From NCBI GenBank assembly GCA_004295885.1, contig SEDG01000061.1:1-10248 (forward strand): a stretch of DNA of 10,248 nt, given 5' to 3'. Below, in pieces: positions 1-6,664 of the stretch; within the stretch, counting starts at the first letter, position 1; the number at the start of each line of letters is the position of its first letter. Under the pieces are notes generated by a model that saw nothing but the letters and a program-made list of their open reading frames with translations, did not search any database and was not told the origin of the DNA. Made by a program: the position numbers and the translations under genes. Origin of the DNA: Pedobacter sp. (lineage in GTDB: Bacteria > Bacteroidota > Bacteroidia > Sphingobacteriales > Sphingobacteriaceae).

Positions 1-164
1 AGAATATCTCGGTTCTTTTTCAGAACCCGATTAACCTCATTTAAGAAACTGTTGTCTTCAGTTCGTAAACGGTTGTTGTAATTGGTGCGACATTGGTCGT
101 CACAGAATTTTTTATCAGCCCTGCCATTAACAACGGCGTTGCAGTCGAGACATAAACGTTCCAT
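1..164 (-). CDS. Small zinc-ribbon protein, N-terminal part (cut by window edge)
   Basis: The ATG lies at 162-164, and 54 codons can be read before the window ends. The protein begins MERLCLDCNAVVNGRADKKF and carries C5-x2-C8 and C21-x3-C25, a four-cysteine pattern expected to bind one zinc ion, followed by a basic, Asn/Arg-rich stretch (RTNYNNRLR) and a helix-like segment. Small proteins of this shape are frequent, mostly uncharacterised, in Bacteroidota. The cysteine spacing is typical of treble-clef or zinc-ribbon DNA/RNA-binding modules, but no function can be assigned. It is divergent from ssb, and the 236-bp gap holds a palindrome that could regulate either gene. No Shine-Dalgarno sequence precedes the start, which is normal for this phylum. 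The C-terminus lies outside the window. Coding status is well supported by the cysteine pattern and open frame; function is unknown. Confidence 0.8.
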   Translation of the reverse strand, partial: MERLCLDCNAVVNGRADKKFCDDQCRTNYNNRLRTEDNSFLNEVNRVLKKNRDI

Positions 165-265
165 AAGGTTTTTGTTTTATCAAGGGCTGATGATTAAAAC
201 TACAAAAAAAATGAAAAAGCAAAGAATTTAAGAAATGGCTTTTAAGTAGCGTTAAGGAGGTTTAT

Positions 266-289
266 CCGTGTTTAAACGTTTATACACGG
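266..289. promoter_or_regulatory. 24-bp near-perfect palindrome, candidate operator
   Basis: Arms CCGTGT and ACACGG flank a perfectly self-complementary core TAAACGTTTA, with a single unpaired T on each side of the core. The dyad centre is at 277/278, and 11 of 12 position pairs match. There is no T-tract after it and the core is AT-rich, so it looks more like a dimeric protein-binding site than a terminator. It sits 111 bp upstream of the ssb start and 101 bp upstream of the divergent zinc-ribbon gene start. The binding protein is unknown. Confidence 0.45.
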
Positions 290-344
290 TTATAAATGTT
301 TAAAATCCGACTAGGGTCAGTAGCTGTTTGCACCTTTGTTCTGT

Positions 345-365
345 CGGCAATCGTGGTGATTGCTG
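345..365 (+). promoter_or_regulatory. Small hairpin upstream of ssb, possibly in its leader
   Basis: CGGCAATC at 345-352 can pair with GATTGCTG at 358-365, with one G-T wobble, around a five-base loop. It ends 35 bp before the ssb ATG, with no T-tract after it. If transcription starts upstream, this would fold in the 5' leader of the ssb mRNA. No RNA family is recognised; it may be incidental. Confidence 0.25.
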
Positions 366-400
366 TTCGTTAAACATTTAGAAACTTAATTTTAAAGATC

Positions 401-745
401 ATGGAAAACGTAGTAAACAAAGTAGTATTGAGCGGGTTTGCAGGTAGCGACGCAGAGTTAAAAGTGGTAGGTGGCAATCAGAAATTGGCACGAGTAAACA
501 TGGCGGTGAACGAGAGCTTCAGAAATGGAGCGGGAGAAGATGTAAGAAAAACGCACTGGTTTTCGCTAAGCTTTTGGGGAGCAAAGGCAGATATCGCAGA
601 GTTAAAGATTAAAAAGGGCACACGTTTTACGATCGAGGGCAGGTTACAAACAAATAACTATGAAGCTAAAGACGGCACCAAACGTTACGTAACAGATATC
701 GTGGTAGAGGAGGTTGAGGTGAAAGAATTAGAAGTAGCAAATTAG
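401..745 (+). CDS. ssb: Single-stranded DNA-binding protein, short form without acidic tail
   Basis: This 114-residue protein is an OB-fold SSB, which coats single-stranded DNA during replication, repair and recombination, normally as a tetramer. Recognisable parts are the first strand (NKVVLSGFAGSDAEL, about 6-20), the strand with VNMAVNESF (32-40), the conserved KTHWFSLSFWGAKADIAEL block (50-68) with W53, F54 and W59 as likely base-stacking aromatics, and the KKGTRFTIEGRLQTNNYEAKDG strand pair (71-92). The protein stops right after the OB fold with KELEVAN. The disordered linker and the acidic DDxPF-like tip that recruit partner proteins in standard bacterial SSBs are absent. Many Bacteroidota carry both a full-length and such a short SSB, so this may be an accessory copy. 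No Shine-Dalgarno site precedes the ATG. It appears monocistronic, with a terminator 17 bp after the stop. Confidence 0.92.
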   Translation: MENVVNKVVLSGFAGSDAELKVVGGNQKLARVNMAVNESFRNGAGEDVRKTHWFSLSFWGAKADIAELKIKKGTRFTIEGRLQTNNYEAKDGTKRYVTDIVVEEVEVKELEVAN

Positions 746-762
746 TTTGTTGTTAACCGATG

Positions 763-803
763 ATGGACACAGATAAACACAGATTTGTTTGTGTCCATTT
801 TTT
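763..803 (+). terminator. Rho-independent terminator of ssb
   Basis: TGGACACA (764-771) pairs perfectly with TGTGTCCA (790-797), and A763-T798 can extend the stem. Six T residues follow at 798-803. The loop is long (18 bases). The first arm also contains a CACAGAT-type word, and GATGGACACAGAT recurs in inverted orientation with one mismatch at 9334-9346, so the terminator may have been built from a dispersed repeat. Confidence 0.65.
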
Positions 804-808
804 AAAAA

Positions 809-951
809 TTAACCAGATGACGTAAAGGCCACAAAGTTCTTTGGAGCAAATCTTTATTCCGCTTTATTAAGAACTACTGCCCTTTAAATCCCTCTCTTCA
901 AGGAGAGGGAATGCTGTAATTCGCCAAGGAACTACCATTAATAGGGTGAGG
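809..951. repeat. Tandem intergenic repeat, copy 1 (143-bp unit)
   Basis: The unit begins TTAACCA and matches the sequence starting at 952 for its whole length, best over about 824-898, with only scattered differences (for example TTTGGAGC here against TTTGCAGC there). It includes an internal hairpin, TCCCTCTC (889-896) with GAGAGGGA (903-910), and ends with GGGTGAGG. Short elements with this hairpin followed by GGGTGAGG are widespread between genes in Bacteroidota. No open frame runs through it. Confidence 0.85.
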
Positions 952-1094
952 TTAACCACAAGACATAAAGGCCACAAAGTTCTTTGCAGCAAATCTTTAT
1001 TCCGCTTTATTAAGAACTACTGCCCCTTAAATCCCTCTCTTTTAGGAGAGGGACCATCTCAGTTTGCCAATTCACCAAACTTTCACAGGGTGAG
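952..1094. repeat. Tandem intergenic repeat, copy 2 (143-bp unit)
   Basis: This is the second, directly adjacent copy. Its hairpin is TCCCTCTC (1032-1039) with GAGAGGGA (1046-1053). The segment between the hairpin and the closing GGGTGAGG differs more from copy 1 than the rest. The closing GGGTGAGG runs into the last codons of the receptor gene, so the repeat and the coding region overlap by about 12 bp. Confidence 0.85.
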
Positions 1095-3140
1095 GTCTAG
1101 ACCAACATAATAATTCCTCTTTAATGCAGGATTGAAATACCGATTATTAGCTGCATTTAAATCATTGCCCAAACTATAATCCTGATTAAACAGGTTGTTA
1201 AGGCCAAACGAAATATCTAAAGCAGTTCTGCTGATATTCAAATTTCTAATTCCCATTTTTAAATCTGCCAAATGATACTTCTTCGCAAAAACGGTATTGG
1301 CATCATTTAAAGGAATAGCTGATGTGTAATTGTGTTGGGCAAATAGATAAATTCCCTTTCTAAAGTTCAACTCCAAGCTACTTACAACGGTGTGTTTCGG
1401 TACCCCAGTTAATTTATTACCAGAATAATCTTGTCCGGCATTTTTAAATTCATCAAATTTAAAGTGACTATAAGTAAAGCTATTCCTAACCAGTAATCCA
1501 TTAAAAAAATGAGTTGGATTTGTTTTGATTAGCCATAGGCTCATTTGAAACTCTGCACCTAATTGTTTTGTGCCACCTGCATTGATGAAATATTCGACGT
1601 CATTGCTATTTAACCTTCTCACAATAGCATCCTTCAAGTTGAAATAGAACAAAGTTCCATCAGCAAAAAAGCGCTTGTTTTTAGTTTGATAACGTAAACC
1701 AGTTTCATAATTCCATCCAGCTTCTGCTTGTAAACCATTATTGATAATATTGTCAGAAGAACGAACTTCTGCTAGCGTAGGAGGTGAGTAGCCTTTGCTT
1801 ACCGATGCTCTAACAGTAAGGTTCGAATCAATCAAATAAGATGCTGCAAACTTGGGCATCAACCTTGTTTTAAAACTTCTTTGCTTTTCAGCAACGGCAA
1901 TAGGGAAATAACTTTGATAATCATAACCGAAGAAATTCAAGCTCGAGCCCAATTCAATCAATAACTTTTGTTTAACATCAAGGTTTATCCTTAAAAAGCC
2001 AAAATCCTGATGTGTTTTTAAATCATCTGAAGCCGTTAAATTCGTAGCCACACCTTGTGCATTCCCATAATTTTTGATGTCAGTTTTAGTTCTGGAACTT
2101 TCTAGACCACCTTGAATATTATATTTAATATTGTTTGCGGTTGTCGAGTATTCTAAAAATGTCCTCAAACCGAGGGTACTTTCTTTTCTCTTTTCGTAAT
2201 TGGTGATGAATGGATTTTTGAAATCTGTATTTGATGCAAATGCTGAAATGATATGCCTAAAATGTTGATTAAAACTATAATTGTTCGATAAGCCTGCAAA
2301 AAAGGTTTTGTTGTAAATGGCTGCTTTTTGGGTTGTAGCACTCGGCAAGGTCGCTGTTGCTGGTCGGGCGGCTTTCGGGTTTGCAGCCAATTGAGCCGCG
2401 GTTAATCCTCCTGGGGTTTGATAATCTAAATCACTGTAAAAAATAAACGCATTTAATTTACCTTTTACACTATAATCCCAACTTTGTGAAGTTTGGACAT
2501 ATCTTCTTTTTAATGCACTATTTTCTCTATAGCCATCACTTTGTTGGTAACCTTCGGTAAAATTGAAATGGTAATTTTTTCTGACTTGATTCAGGCTTGC
2601 TGTTTGATGAAATAAACCGTAGGATCCAGCTGTTGCTGATAAGTTTAATTCATTAGCCTTTTTTATTGAGGAATTAATCAACATAGCGCCGCCAGTATTG
2701 GCGCCGAATGTGCTTGCTTCTGGACCCTTAAAAATTTCTAGACTTCCCACAGCTGCAACGTCTAAAGAATTTAGGTACGTATTGCCTCCAGCATCCGTTA
2801 AAGGAAAATCGTCAATGTAAATTTTTACATTTCTTATCCCGAAAGGAGAACGCAATAAACTACCGCGTAAAGACAAACGGTAACTGCCAGGTGAGCGTTC
2901 TTCCATTCTAACTCCAGGAGCAGTATTAACCAATCCGACTAAAGCACTGTTCGATTGGTTTTTAATTTGGTTGCTATCTAAAGTACTAACCGAAGCAGTC
3001 GACCTCAGTAAAGGTTGGGTATTGTAATAGCCTTTAACTGTAACCTCATTTAATTTTTTTACGGTATCAGTTTGCGCATTGGCACTTATTGATAGTAGTA
3101 TTGAAAATGCAGTTAATGCTTGTATTAAATTTTTAGCCAC
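1083..3140 (-). CDS. TonB-dependent outer-membrane receptor, PqqU/YncD-like (possible PQQ importer)
   Basis: This 685-residue protein is a classical TonB-dependent transporter: a 22-barrel-strand outer-membrane channel closed by a plug and opened by TonB using the proton motive force. A signal peptide covers about 1-22 (cleavage after ANA), a TonB-box-like NEVTVKG lies at 31-37, the plug spans about 45-160 (LSLRG 89-93, IYIDDFPLTDAGG 107-119, LEIFKGPEASTFGANTGGAM 134-153), and the barrel fills the rest. It lacks the N-terminal carboxypeptidase-like domain and SusD partner of SusC-type glycan transporters. The barrel motifs PGGLT (243-247) and NPKAARP (254-260) and the ending NRYFNPALKRNYYVGL recall E. 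coli PqqU (YncD), the PQQ receptor. That comparison is from memory. The upstream neighbour, 42 bp away, is a sugar-dehydrogenase-type propeller, which fits. The start is a GTG with an in-frame stop two codons before it. The last residue is Leu, not the usual aromatic residue. An iron-complex substrate remains possible. Confidence 0.88.
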   Translation of the reverse strand: MAKNLIQALTAFSILLSISANAQTDTVKKLNEVTVKGYYNTQPLLRSTASVSTLDSNQIKNQSNSALVGLVNTAPGVRMEERSPGSYRLSLRGSLLRSPFGIRNVKIYIDDFPLTDAGGNTYLNSLDVAAVGSLEIFKGPEASTFGANTGGAMLINSSIKKANELNLSATAGSYGLFHQTASLNQVRKNYHFNFTEGYQQSDGYRENSALKRRYVQTSQSWDYSVKGKLNAFIFYSDLDYQTPGGLTAAQLAANPKAARPATATLPSATTQKAAIYNKTFFAGLSNNYSFNQHFRHIISAFASNTDFKNPFITNYEKRKESTLGLRTFLEYSTTANNIKYNIQGGLESSRTKTDIKNYGNAQGVATNLTASDDLKTHQDFGFLRINLDVKQKLLIELGSSLNFFGYDYQSYFPIAVAEKQRSFKTRLMPKFAASYLIDSNLTVRASVSKGYSPPTLAEVRSSDNIINNGLQAEAGWNYETGLRYQTKNKRFFADGTLFYFNLKDAIVRRLNSNDVEYFINAGGTKQLGAEFQMSLWLIKTNPTHFFNGLLVRNSFTYSHFKFDEFKNAGQDYSGNKLTGVPKHTVVSSLELNFRKGIYLFAQHNYTSAIPLNDANTVFAKKYHLADLKMGIRNLNISRTALDISFGLNNLFNQDYSLGNDLNAANNRYFNPALKRNYYVGLDLTL

Positions 3141-3182
3141 AGATTAGCAGATTAATTTTTGCTTTAGGGTAAAGATCAGATT

Positions 3183-4496
3183 TTACTTTGCCGCAACTCT
3201 CCAAATAATTCCGCTAACATCATCGGCAACTAACAGAGCGCCATCTTGTGCAACTGCAACGCCAACTGGTTTGCCATAAACTTCTTTTTCATCTTTCACA
3301 AAACCAGTCAAGAAATCTTCCATCGCTCCTGTTGGTTTGCCATTTTTAAAAGGAATAAATGTTACTTTATAGCCTACCAGCTGTGAGCGGTTCCATGAAC
3401 CATGCTGGCCAATAAATACACCTCCTTGATATTTAGATGGAAATTTTTTAGCGGTGTAAAATGCTAAGCCTAACGAAGCGGTGTGTGCGCCAACCGGAAT
3501 GTCAGGTACAAGCGCTTTTGCTACTAAATCGGGGTTTTGACCTTTTAAACGTGGATCTTCATTCTGACCGAAATACGAAAAAGGCCAACCATAAAAAGCA
3601 CCTTCTTTAACACTCGTAATGTAATCTGGCACCAGGTCGTCACCCAAACCATCGCGTTCATTCACTGCGGTCCATAATGCATTTGTCCCTGGTGCCCAAG
3701 CCATCCCAACAGGGTTGCGTAAGCCACTTCCATATATTTTTTCTCCAGTACCATCTGGATTAATCTCTAAAATATTTGCTCTTCTAATTTCATTTGGTAA
3801 ACCACGTTCTGCCACGTTACTGCCAGAACCTACGGTTACGTAAATTTTAGTTTGCGCCGCATTTACAATTAAGTTTCTTGTCCAATGGTTATTATAACCA
3901 CCTGCTGGCAATTCTAAAATCTTTTTTCCAACACCCTTAATTTCCGTATCACCAGCTTTATATGGATACATCCAAACACCATCCGTATTGGCTACATAGA
4001 ATGAATTTCCGATAAAAGCTGCGCCATAAGGCTGATTTAGCCCGGTTAAAAAAGTAGAGATTACTTCAGGTTTTCCATCTTTATCTGCATCTCTAAATAA
4101 CATTACCGTGTTTACGCTTTTACCTTGAACTTCAGATTTAGCTTTGCCGCTTATTTCATTGACAGCTTGCTCTACCTTGGTTCTTTGCGAATTTGAAAGT
4201 ACAACAATCACATCTCCATTAGGTGCAATTACAATATTTCTAGGGCTTTTCATTCCTTCCGCAAATTTTGTAACCACAAATCCAGCAGGAGCAGTAGGAG
4301 TTTTCCCTTCAGGCCATACCACAACTTTACTAAAATTGGTTTTGCTGGTCTTCGTATCCGCTTCGGGTAGTTCTATTGTTTTGCCTGCGCCTGTTTTAAC
4401 TTTTGCAGCTGGTGTAGTTTGGCTGTTTGAATTGGTGTAGCTACCTAAAAGGATAGTGCTTGATAAGAGAAATAGACGCAAGAATTGATTTTTCAT
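3183..4496 (-). CDS. Exported sorbosone/glucose dehydrogenase-family beta-propeller protein (likely PQQ-dependent)
   Basis: This 437-residue protein belongs to the soluble glucose/sorbosone dehydrogenase superfamily, six-bladed propellers whose characterised members oxidise sugars with PQQ and Ca2+ in the periplasm. A signal peptide occupies about 1-26 (hydrophobic LRLFLLSSTILLG, likely cut near NSNSQ). It has no lipobox cysteine. A low-complexity linker runs to about 60. Family-like segments are FVVTKFAEGMKSPRNIVIAP (73-92), LNQPYGAAF (153-161), NNHWTRNL (202-209), TVGSGSNVAERG (221-232), YGSGLRNPVGMAWAP (255-269), HTASLGLAFY (338-347), GQHGSWNRS (363-371) and YGKPVGVAVAQDGALLVADD (407-426). 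H204 with R207, and H365, are plausible active-site residues. DADKDG (136-141) is a possible Ca2+ loop. No cytochrome c domain is fused. The true substrate is unknown, and PQQ dependence is inferred from the family. It is probably co-transcribed with the TonB receptor. Confidence 0.88.
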   Translation of the reverse strand: MKNQFLRLFLLSSTILLGSYTNSNSQTTPAAKVKTGAGKTIELPEADTKTSKTNFSKVVVWPEGKTPTAPAGFVVTKFAEGMKSPRNIVIAPNGDVIVVLSNSQRTKVEQAVNEISGKAKSEVQGKSVNTVMLFRDADKDGKPEVISTFLTGLNQPYGAAFIGNSFYVANTDGVWMYPYKAGDTEIKGVGKKILELPAGGYNNHWTRNLIVNAAQTKIYVTVGSGSNVAERGLPNEIRRANILEINPDGTGEKIYGSGLRNPVGMAWAPGTNALWTAVNERDGLGDDLVPDYITSVKEGAFYGWPFSYFGQNEDPRLKGQNPDLVAKALVPDIPVGAHTASLGLAFYTAKKFPSKYQGGVFIGQHGSWNRSQLVGYKVTFIPFKNGKPTGAMEDFLTGFVKDEKEVYGKPVGVAVAQDGALLVADDVSGIIWRVAAK

Positions 4497-4551
4497 TTAA
4501 TATGGGATAAGGATGTTTTTTAAACAGTTTATATTTAAAGTTGTTTGGCGT

Positions 4552-5385
4552 TTAAGGCTTTAATATTTTATCTAATTCTATAATCTCAAAAGATGGATGG
4601 TCTGCGAAAAATTGCCTTAACAAATTCGTGTGCGAAGCGCCGAATAAAACAACTATGCAAGTATCCGTCGGCTTCAGCTCTCGTAATATATTTGTGTAAA
4701 TCTTGAGGTTTCTATTATACCAAGACGTGGTAAAATCTGCGCCAACATAGTTATCCTTATAACCATAACTCATTGCATAATGCAAATAATCAAATTGCAT
4801 ACTTTTACGTTGATATTCGCTATTTAAGCCAACATAATATTGCGGCAGACTCATCTTTTTCAGCGAAATTTTCTTGGTCGTATCTGTAAATGGATAAGGA
4901 ATATCGAAAAATGGCGGCCATTTTATAGTGGTATCGGCGCCAATCCCTTTTTCAAATTTGTTCATTTCATCGTACGGTAGCTCTTGCTTATAATCCACTG
5001 CAATAGGGGCGGGTAGTTTGGCTAACTTGGCTAACCTAAATCCAATTTGTTGGATTTCATTTCTTAAAATAACGGTATCAGTTAATTGATTTTTTTGATA
5101 TAACTCATACTCATTATTTAACTTTTGCTGGTTTACTGGCTGACTTTCTACAAAGATTTTTGTTGGGTTTTCTTTAGCTATATCTTTAACCAGTTGAACC
5201 AATTCGGCTTGTCTTTTTTGAGAAAACAAATCAGTAAAGGCTGTCTTTTTCTTGTCGGATGTTTCGCCATAATGAAACGTTCCTAGTAAGATAACTTTAA
5301 TTTTTGCTGGAAATTTTGCTTGTTGCCCAAAACTGTTAGAAAACAATAGTAACATTGCGATTAATAAGTAGAGCTGTTTCTTCAT
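4552..5385 (-). CDS. Exported TraB/Tiki-superfamily-like protein (DUF5694-like)
   Basis: This protein has 277 residues from the ATG at 5383-5385. An upstream in-frame TTG at 5406 would add seven residues, but the ATG gives a clean signal peptide (MKKQLYLLIAMLLLFSNSFG, about 1-20) and is preferred. After it come the marks of the TraB/GumN/EreA/Tiki fold: a GTFH motif (35-38) at the end of the first strand, a glutamate in IFVES (E80), an RN pair (225-226) in YNRNLKIYTNI, and a second GxxH in LFGASH (H252). In this superfamily the two histidines and the acidic residue form a metal-binding or hydrolytic centre; Tiki is a metalloprotease and EreA an esterase. All these residues are present, so an active periplasmic hydrolase is plausible. 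The substrate is unknown. The DUF5694 assignment is from memory. It lies 33 bp after the GNAT gene and 55 bp before the dehydrogenase gene on the same strand. Confidence 0.8.
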   Translation of the reverse strand: MKKQLYLLIAMLLLFSNSFGQQAKFPAKIKVILLGTFHYGETSDKKKTAFTDLFSQKRQAELVQLVKDIAKENPTKIFVESQPVNQQKLNNEYELYQKNQLTDTVILRNEIQQIGFRLAKLAKLPAPIAVDYKQELPYDEMNKFEKGIGADTTIKWPPFFDIPYPFTDTTKKISLKKMSLPQYYVGLNSEYQRKSMQFDYLHYAMSYGYKDNYVGADFTTSWYNRNLKIYTNILRELKPTDTCIVVLFGASHTNLLRQFFADHPSFEIIELDKILKP

Positions 5386-5418
5386 GACATTTAAATACGT
5401 TTTCAATTTAACTTTAAG

Positions 5419-5925
5419 CTAATCGAACCTTAACCTCCAACTTAACAGGTTTCCATCCTCATCCACTTTTTCGAAATTATTTCTTTCCAAAATATGCCAA
5501 GAAGCGGGATTGTCTTTTGAGGTTTGGGCGAAAATAGATTTTACATTATCTTGCCTTTTTGCCCACTCAATGATACAGGCAACTGCTTCCGTCATGTAAC
5601 CTTTGCCCCTAAAATCTTCATAAGTTCCATAGCCAATTTCTATTTCTCCATCTTCCGCAGGTTCTCCGACAAAACAAATATCGCCCACCATTCTGCTTTC
5701 CGCTTTTAAAATAATTGTCCACAAGGTAGAAAACAGGTGATTTTTGCCTGTATCTGCAACGTTTGGCAAAATAGTTTCGGCTAATGCTTCTTCTAATTGT
5801 GGTGTAATGATTTTCCTTGTCGGATTTAATTTCAGTTCCGCTTCCAAGGAATTATCATTTGCGATGTACTTGATAAGCTGACCTTGACTTAAATGCTTTA
5901 AGACTAAGTTTTTACTTTCTATCAT
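5419..5925 (-). CDS. GNAT-family N-acetyltransferase, RimJ/RimL type
   Basis: This 168-residue cytoplasmic protein should transfer the acetyl group of acetyl-CoA to an amine. The pyrophosphate-binding loop of motif A is FRGKGYMTEA (105-114), following the strand IEIGYGTYED (95-104). The later DNPASWHILERNNFEKV (138-154) is the Asn/Ser region and helix typical of the RimJ/RimL branch, where an N-x-A-S pattern helps bind CoA. The N-terminus is a compact ESKNLVLKHLSQGQL, also as in that branch. The ATG is at 5923-5925, ten bases after the stop of the DUF3667 gene, so translation is probably coupled. The acceptor cannot be told from sequence: RimJ/RimL relatives modify ribosomal protein N-termini, antibiotics or small metabolites. 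The length is normal and the gene is intact. Confidence 0.88.
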   Translation of the reverse strand: MIESKNLVLKHLSQGQLIKYIANDNSLEAELKLNPTRKIITPQLEEALAETILPNVADTGKNHLFSTLWTIILKAESRMVGDICFVGEPAEDGEIEIGYGTYEDFRGKGYMTEAVACIIEWAKRQDNVKSIFAQTSKDNPASWHILERNNFEKVDEDGNLLSWRLRFD

Positions 5926-5935
5926 CCGTAAGTGG

Positions 5936-6646
5936 CTATAATAAGGTGATTAAATTGTCTTGAACTAATCCCGCTACTAAGAAACAAATCGCTGATAGTA
6001 AGATTGTCTTTATCACTATAACCCATTTTTTTTCATTGCCATAAAATTTAAAATTGGTAAACAGGTTATAAAGCACTACAATGGGTAACTCTATAAATCT
6101 GGTTTCCAAATCTGGCCAAATGAAAAGGAGTAATTGTAATAACGCAGATACGATTATTAAAATAGACAAAGAATATAAAAGCAATACAAATGTTTCCGCA
6201 AAATTGTATTTATTACCGATGAAAAATACATAAGTAAAAAGCGTATAAATAGGCAACATTAATACTTGCAAAATAACGAAGTATTGATGAAAGAAGGATG
6301 CTTCATCGGCATTGCCAGCATTAAAATGTTTGAGCAGGATAAGATTTACCCAGTAGTATATCAAAGTTGCAATCGTGGCACAAAGAAAGAACATAGAAAA
6401 TGGTTTCTGATGTTTTGCCCTATGTCCTTCTACATACTCTTTTTGCATTGCGCCAGGGGCGATGACTAACATTTTCAAGGTATAAAGAATGCCTTTATCC
6501 AGATGAGAAAAGAAATGGAATATTTCGTGGATAACGCTGCCTGTTGTGATGCGTTTTGTCAAATACGCTTGTCCGCAGTTATTGCAAAAACTACCTACGC
6601 CATCGGAATTGCATTGTTTGCAGTGCTGTTGAGTTTTATTGGGCAT
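5936..6646 (-). CDS. DUF3667 zinc-ribbon membrane protein
   Basis: This protein has 236 residues from the ATG at 6644-6646. A TTG 21 bases upstream in frame is not preferred, since it would lie in the promoter region. The N-terminus has a zinc ribbon, HCKQC (C9, C12) and FCNNCGQ (C21, C24). It is followed by the DUF3667 core: a helix with HEIFHFFSHLDKGILYTL (40-57), APGAMQKEYVEGHRAKHQKP (63-82), then the first membrane helix. About four to five membrane segments are visible, near 83-106, 122-143, 151-178, 185-198 and 207-228. DUF3667 proteins are common and mostly uncharacterised in Bacteroidota. The ribbon faces the cytoplasm if the positive-inside rule holds. It is first in the minus-strand cluster and divergent from icd. 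Function is unknown. Confidence 0.85.
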   Translation of the reverse strand: MPNKTQQHCKQCNSDGVGSFCNNCGQAYLTKRITTGSVIHEIFHFFSHLDKGILYTLKMLVIAPGAMQKEYVEGHRAKHQKPFSMFFLCATIATLIYYWVNLILLKHFNAGNADEASFFHQYFVILQVLMLPIYTLFTYVFFIGNKYNFAETFVLLLYSLSILIIVSALLQLLLFIWPDLETRFIELPIVVLYNLFTNFKFYGNEKKWVIVIKTILLSAICFLVAGLVQDNLITLL

Positions 6647-6664
6647 GCTGAGATGATGTTTACC

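Larger units (their letters stand above)
746..1082. other. Non-coding gap between ssb and the TonB receptor gene
   Basis: This 337-bp stretch has no convincing gene on either strand. It holds the ssb terminator at its left end and most of a tandem pair of 143-bp hairpin repeats, described separately. It separates two convergent genes, so no promoter is needed here and I see none. Confidence 0.6.

Noticed and set aside
331..338. CACCTTTG as a -7 promoter element for ssb
   Set aside because: It fits the consensus only partly, and no TTTG lies at the right distance upstream.
809..1094. Possible CRISPR array
   Set aside because: There are only two long imperfect units directly adjacent, with no short identical repeats separated by unique spacers and no cas genes.
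1083..3140. SusC-type glycan receptor of a polysaccharide utilisation locus
   Set aside because: The receptor is much shorter than SusC, lacks the N-terminal carboxypeptidase-like domain and has no SusD gene beside it.
4144..4440. Plus-strand open frame of 98 codons
   Set aside because: It lies wholly inside the dehydrogenase gene on the opposite strand, where the family motifs are clear, and has no ribosome site or recognisable domain.
5386..5406. Seven-codon N-terminal extension of the TraB-like gene from a TTG start
   Set aside because: The ATG at 5383-5385 gives a standard signal peptide; the extension would only lengthen the leader.
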